A DNA stretch of 6,264 nt, taken from NCBI GenBank assembly GCA_021604885.1, contig BQJV01000206.1:1-6264 (forward strand), in the 5' to 3' direction. The first letter of the stretch is position 1; each line of letters begins with the position of its first letter. The translations under genes and the position numbers were made by a program. Below the pieces are notes generated by a model. The model saw nothing but the letters and a program-made list of their open reading frames with translations. It ran no database searches and had not been told where the DNA came from. This document shows, piece after piece, positions 5,537-6,264 of this stretch. This DNA comes from Acidimicrobiales bacterium. GTDB taxonomy: Bacteria; Actinomycetota; Acidimicrobiia; Acidimicrobiales; Aldehydirespiratoraceae.

Positions 5537-6264
5537 ATGTCGATCGTCGCCATCGGGTGTAACCACCGGTCCACGCCCCTCGCCAAGCTCGAGCGGATGA
5601 CGGTCGCGCCCGACGACATGGGCAAAGCGCTCTCCGGGCTCGGCGAAGCCGACAACCTCTCCGAGGTCGTCGTGCTGTCGACCTGCAACCGGATCGAGAT
5701 CTACGCCTTCGCCGAACGTTTCCACGGCGGCTACCAGGACGTCCGCGAGTTCCTCGCGCGCCATGCCGGCCTCGCGCCGGAGGATGTCGCCGATCATCTC
5801 TACGCCCACCACGACGCCGAGGCGGTCCGTCACCTCTTCTCCGTCGCCGCCGGGCTCGACTCCGCCGTCGTCGGCGAGCACGAGATCCTCGGCCAGGTCC
5901 GCGACGCGTGGGAACAGGCCCGCGACGAAGGCACGGTCGGCTCGTCGCTCGGCGCCCTGTTCCGGCACGCCGTCGAGACCGGCAAGCGCGTGCGCACCGA
6001 GACCTCCATCGGACGCGGCATCGCGTCGGTGTCGCAGGCCGCGGTGGCGCTCGCTGATGACCGGAGCAAGGGCATCGCCGGGCGAACCGTCCTCGTCATC
6101 GGCGCCGGCGAAATGGCCGAGGGCACGGTGAAGTCGCTCGCGGCCGCCGGTGCGGGCGAGGTGCTCGTCGCGAACCGCACCTGGGAGCGGGCCGAGTCGC
6201 TCGCGTCGGCCTGCGACGGACAGGCCGTGCCGTTGACCGAGCTCGAACAGGCGCTGGCCCGCGT
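5537..6264 (+). CDS. hemA: Glutamyl-tRNA reductase (5' part, runs off the window)
   Basis: This enzyme reduces glutamyl-tRNA(Glu) with NADPH to glutamate-1-semialdehyde, the first committed step of C5-pathway tetrapyrrole (heme, corrin) synthesis. The 242 visible codons cover the catalytic domain and most of the NADPH domain. The start MSIVAIGCNHRSTPL fits the family. The catalytic cysteine is Cys50 in LSTCNRIEIY (47-56). Substrate-site motif GLDSAVVGEHEILGQV (106-121) follows, then the nucleotide-binding loop VIGAGEMA (187-194) and VANRT (211-215). The rest of the NADPH domain and the C-terminal dimerisation domain lie beyond the window. The ATG at 5537 lacks a Shine-Dalgarno but has a probable leaderless promoter. 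It may also be co-transcribed with rex, linking heme supply to redox state. Confidence 0.96.
   Translation, partial: MSIVAIGCNHRSTPLAKLERMTVAPDDMGKALSGLGEADNLSEVVVLSTCNRIEIYAFAERFHGGYQDVREFLARHAGLAPEDVADHLYAHHDAEAVRHLFSVAAGLDSAVVGEHEILGQVRDAWEQARDEGTVGSSLGALFRHAVETGKRVRTETSIGRGIASVSQAAVALADDRSKGIAGRTVLVIGAGEMAEGTVKSLAAAGAGEVLVANRTWERAESLASACDGQAVPLTELEQALAR

Overview
The window is a GC-rich, densely packed bacterial chromosome segment. The gene content points to a high-GC actinobacterium, possibly the Acidimicrobiia. The supporting signs are the order rex then hemA (known from Streptomyces), a Thr/Pro-rich 'TTAPP' linker on a secreted protein, a DUF4328 membrane protein, frequent GTG starts, and start codons that appear to lie at the transcription start (leaderless). 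The class-level placement is an inference, not a demonstrated fact.

Layout. Positions 1-48 hold the last codons of a plus-strand gene with a hydrophobic C-terminus. Converging on it is a three-gene minus-strand operon read from 2498 down to 53: a secreted CAP/SCP-domain protein, an ABC-2 type ATPase and its permease. Each stop overlaps the next start by 4 bases (GTGA, ATGA), so the three proteins are probably translationally coupled. Divergent from this operon, a plus-strand class I acyl-CoA ligase/AMP-dependent synthetase fills 2554-4074. Seven bases beyond its stop it meets a convergent minus-strand DUF4328 membrane protein (4082-4756). A 13-bp direct repeat spans both stop codons.

The right end is a redox/tetrapyrrole module. 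The redox-sensing repressor gene rex (4827-5474) is preceded by a recognisable Rex operator (4791-4808) that coincides with the -35 element of a probable leaderless promoter. A GC-only stem-loop covers the rex stop codon. A second promoter with the same geometry then precedes hemA (glutamyl-tRNA reductase), which runs off the window. In Streptomyces coelicolor Rex senses NADH/NAD+ and controls a rex-hemACD operon; the operator here suggests the same autoregulation. The DUF4328 gene is divergent from rex and shares the intergenic region containing the operator, so it may also be under Rex control.

Most of the window is ordinary core-type gene content. I see no CRISPR array, RNA gene, insertion sequence or phage element. 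The best leads are the CAP-plus-ABC-exporter operon, the shared Rex operator facing DUF4328, and the matched leaderless promoters of rex and hemA.
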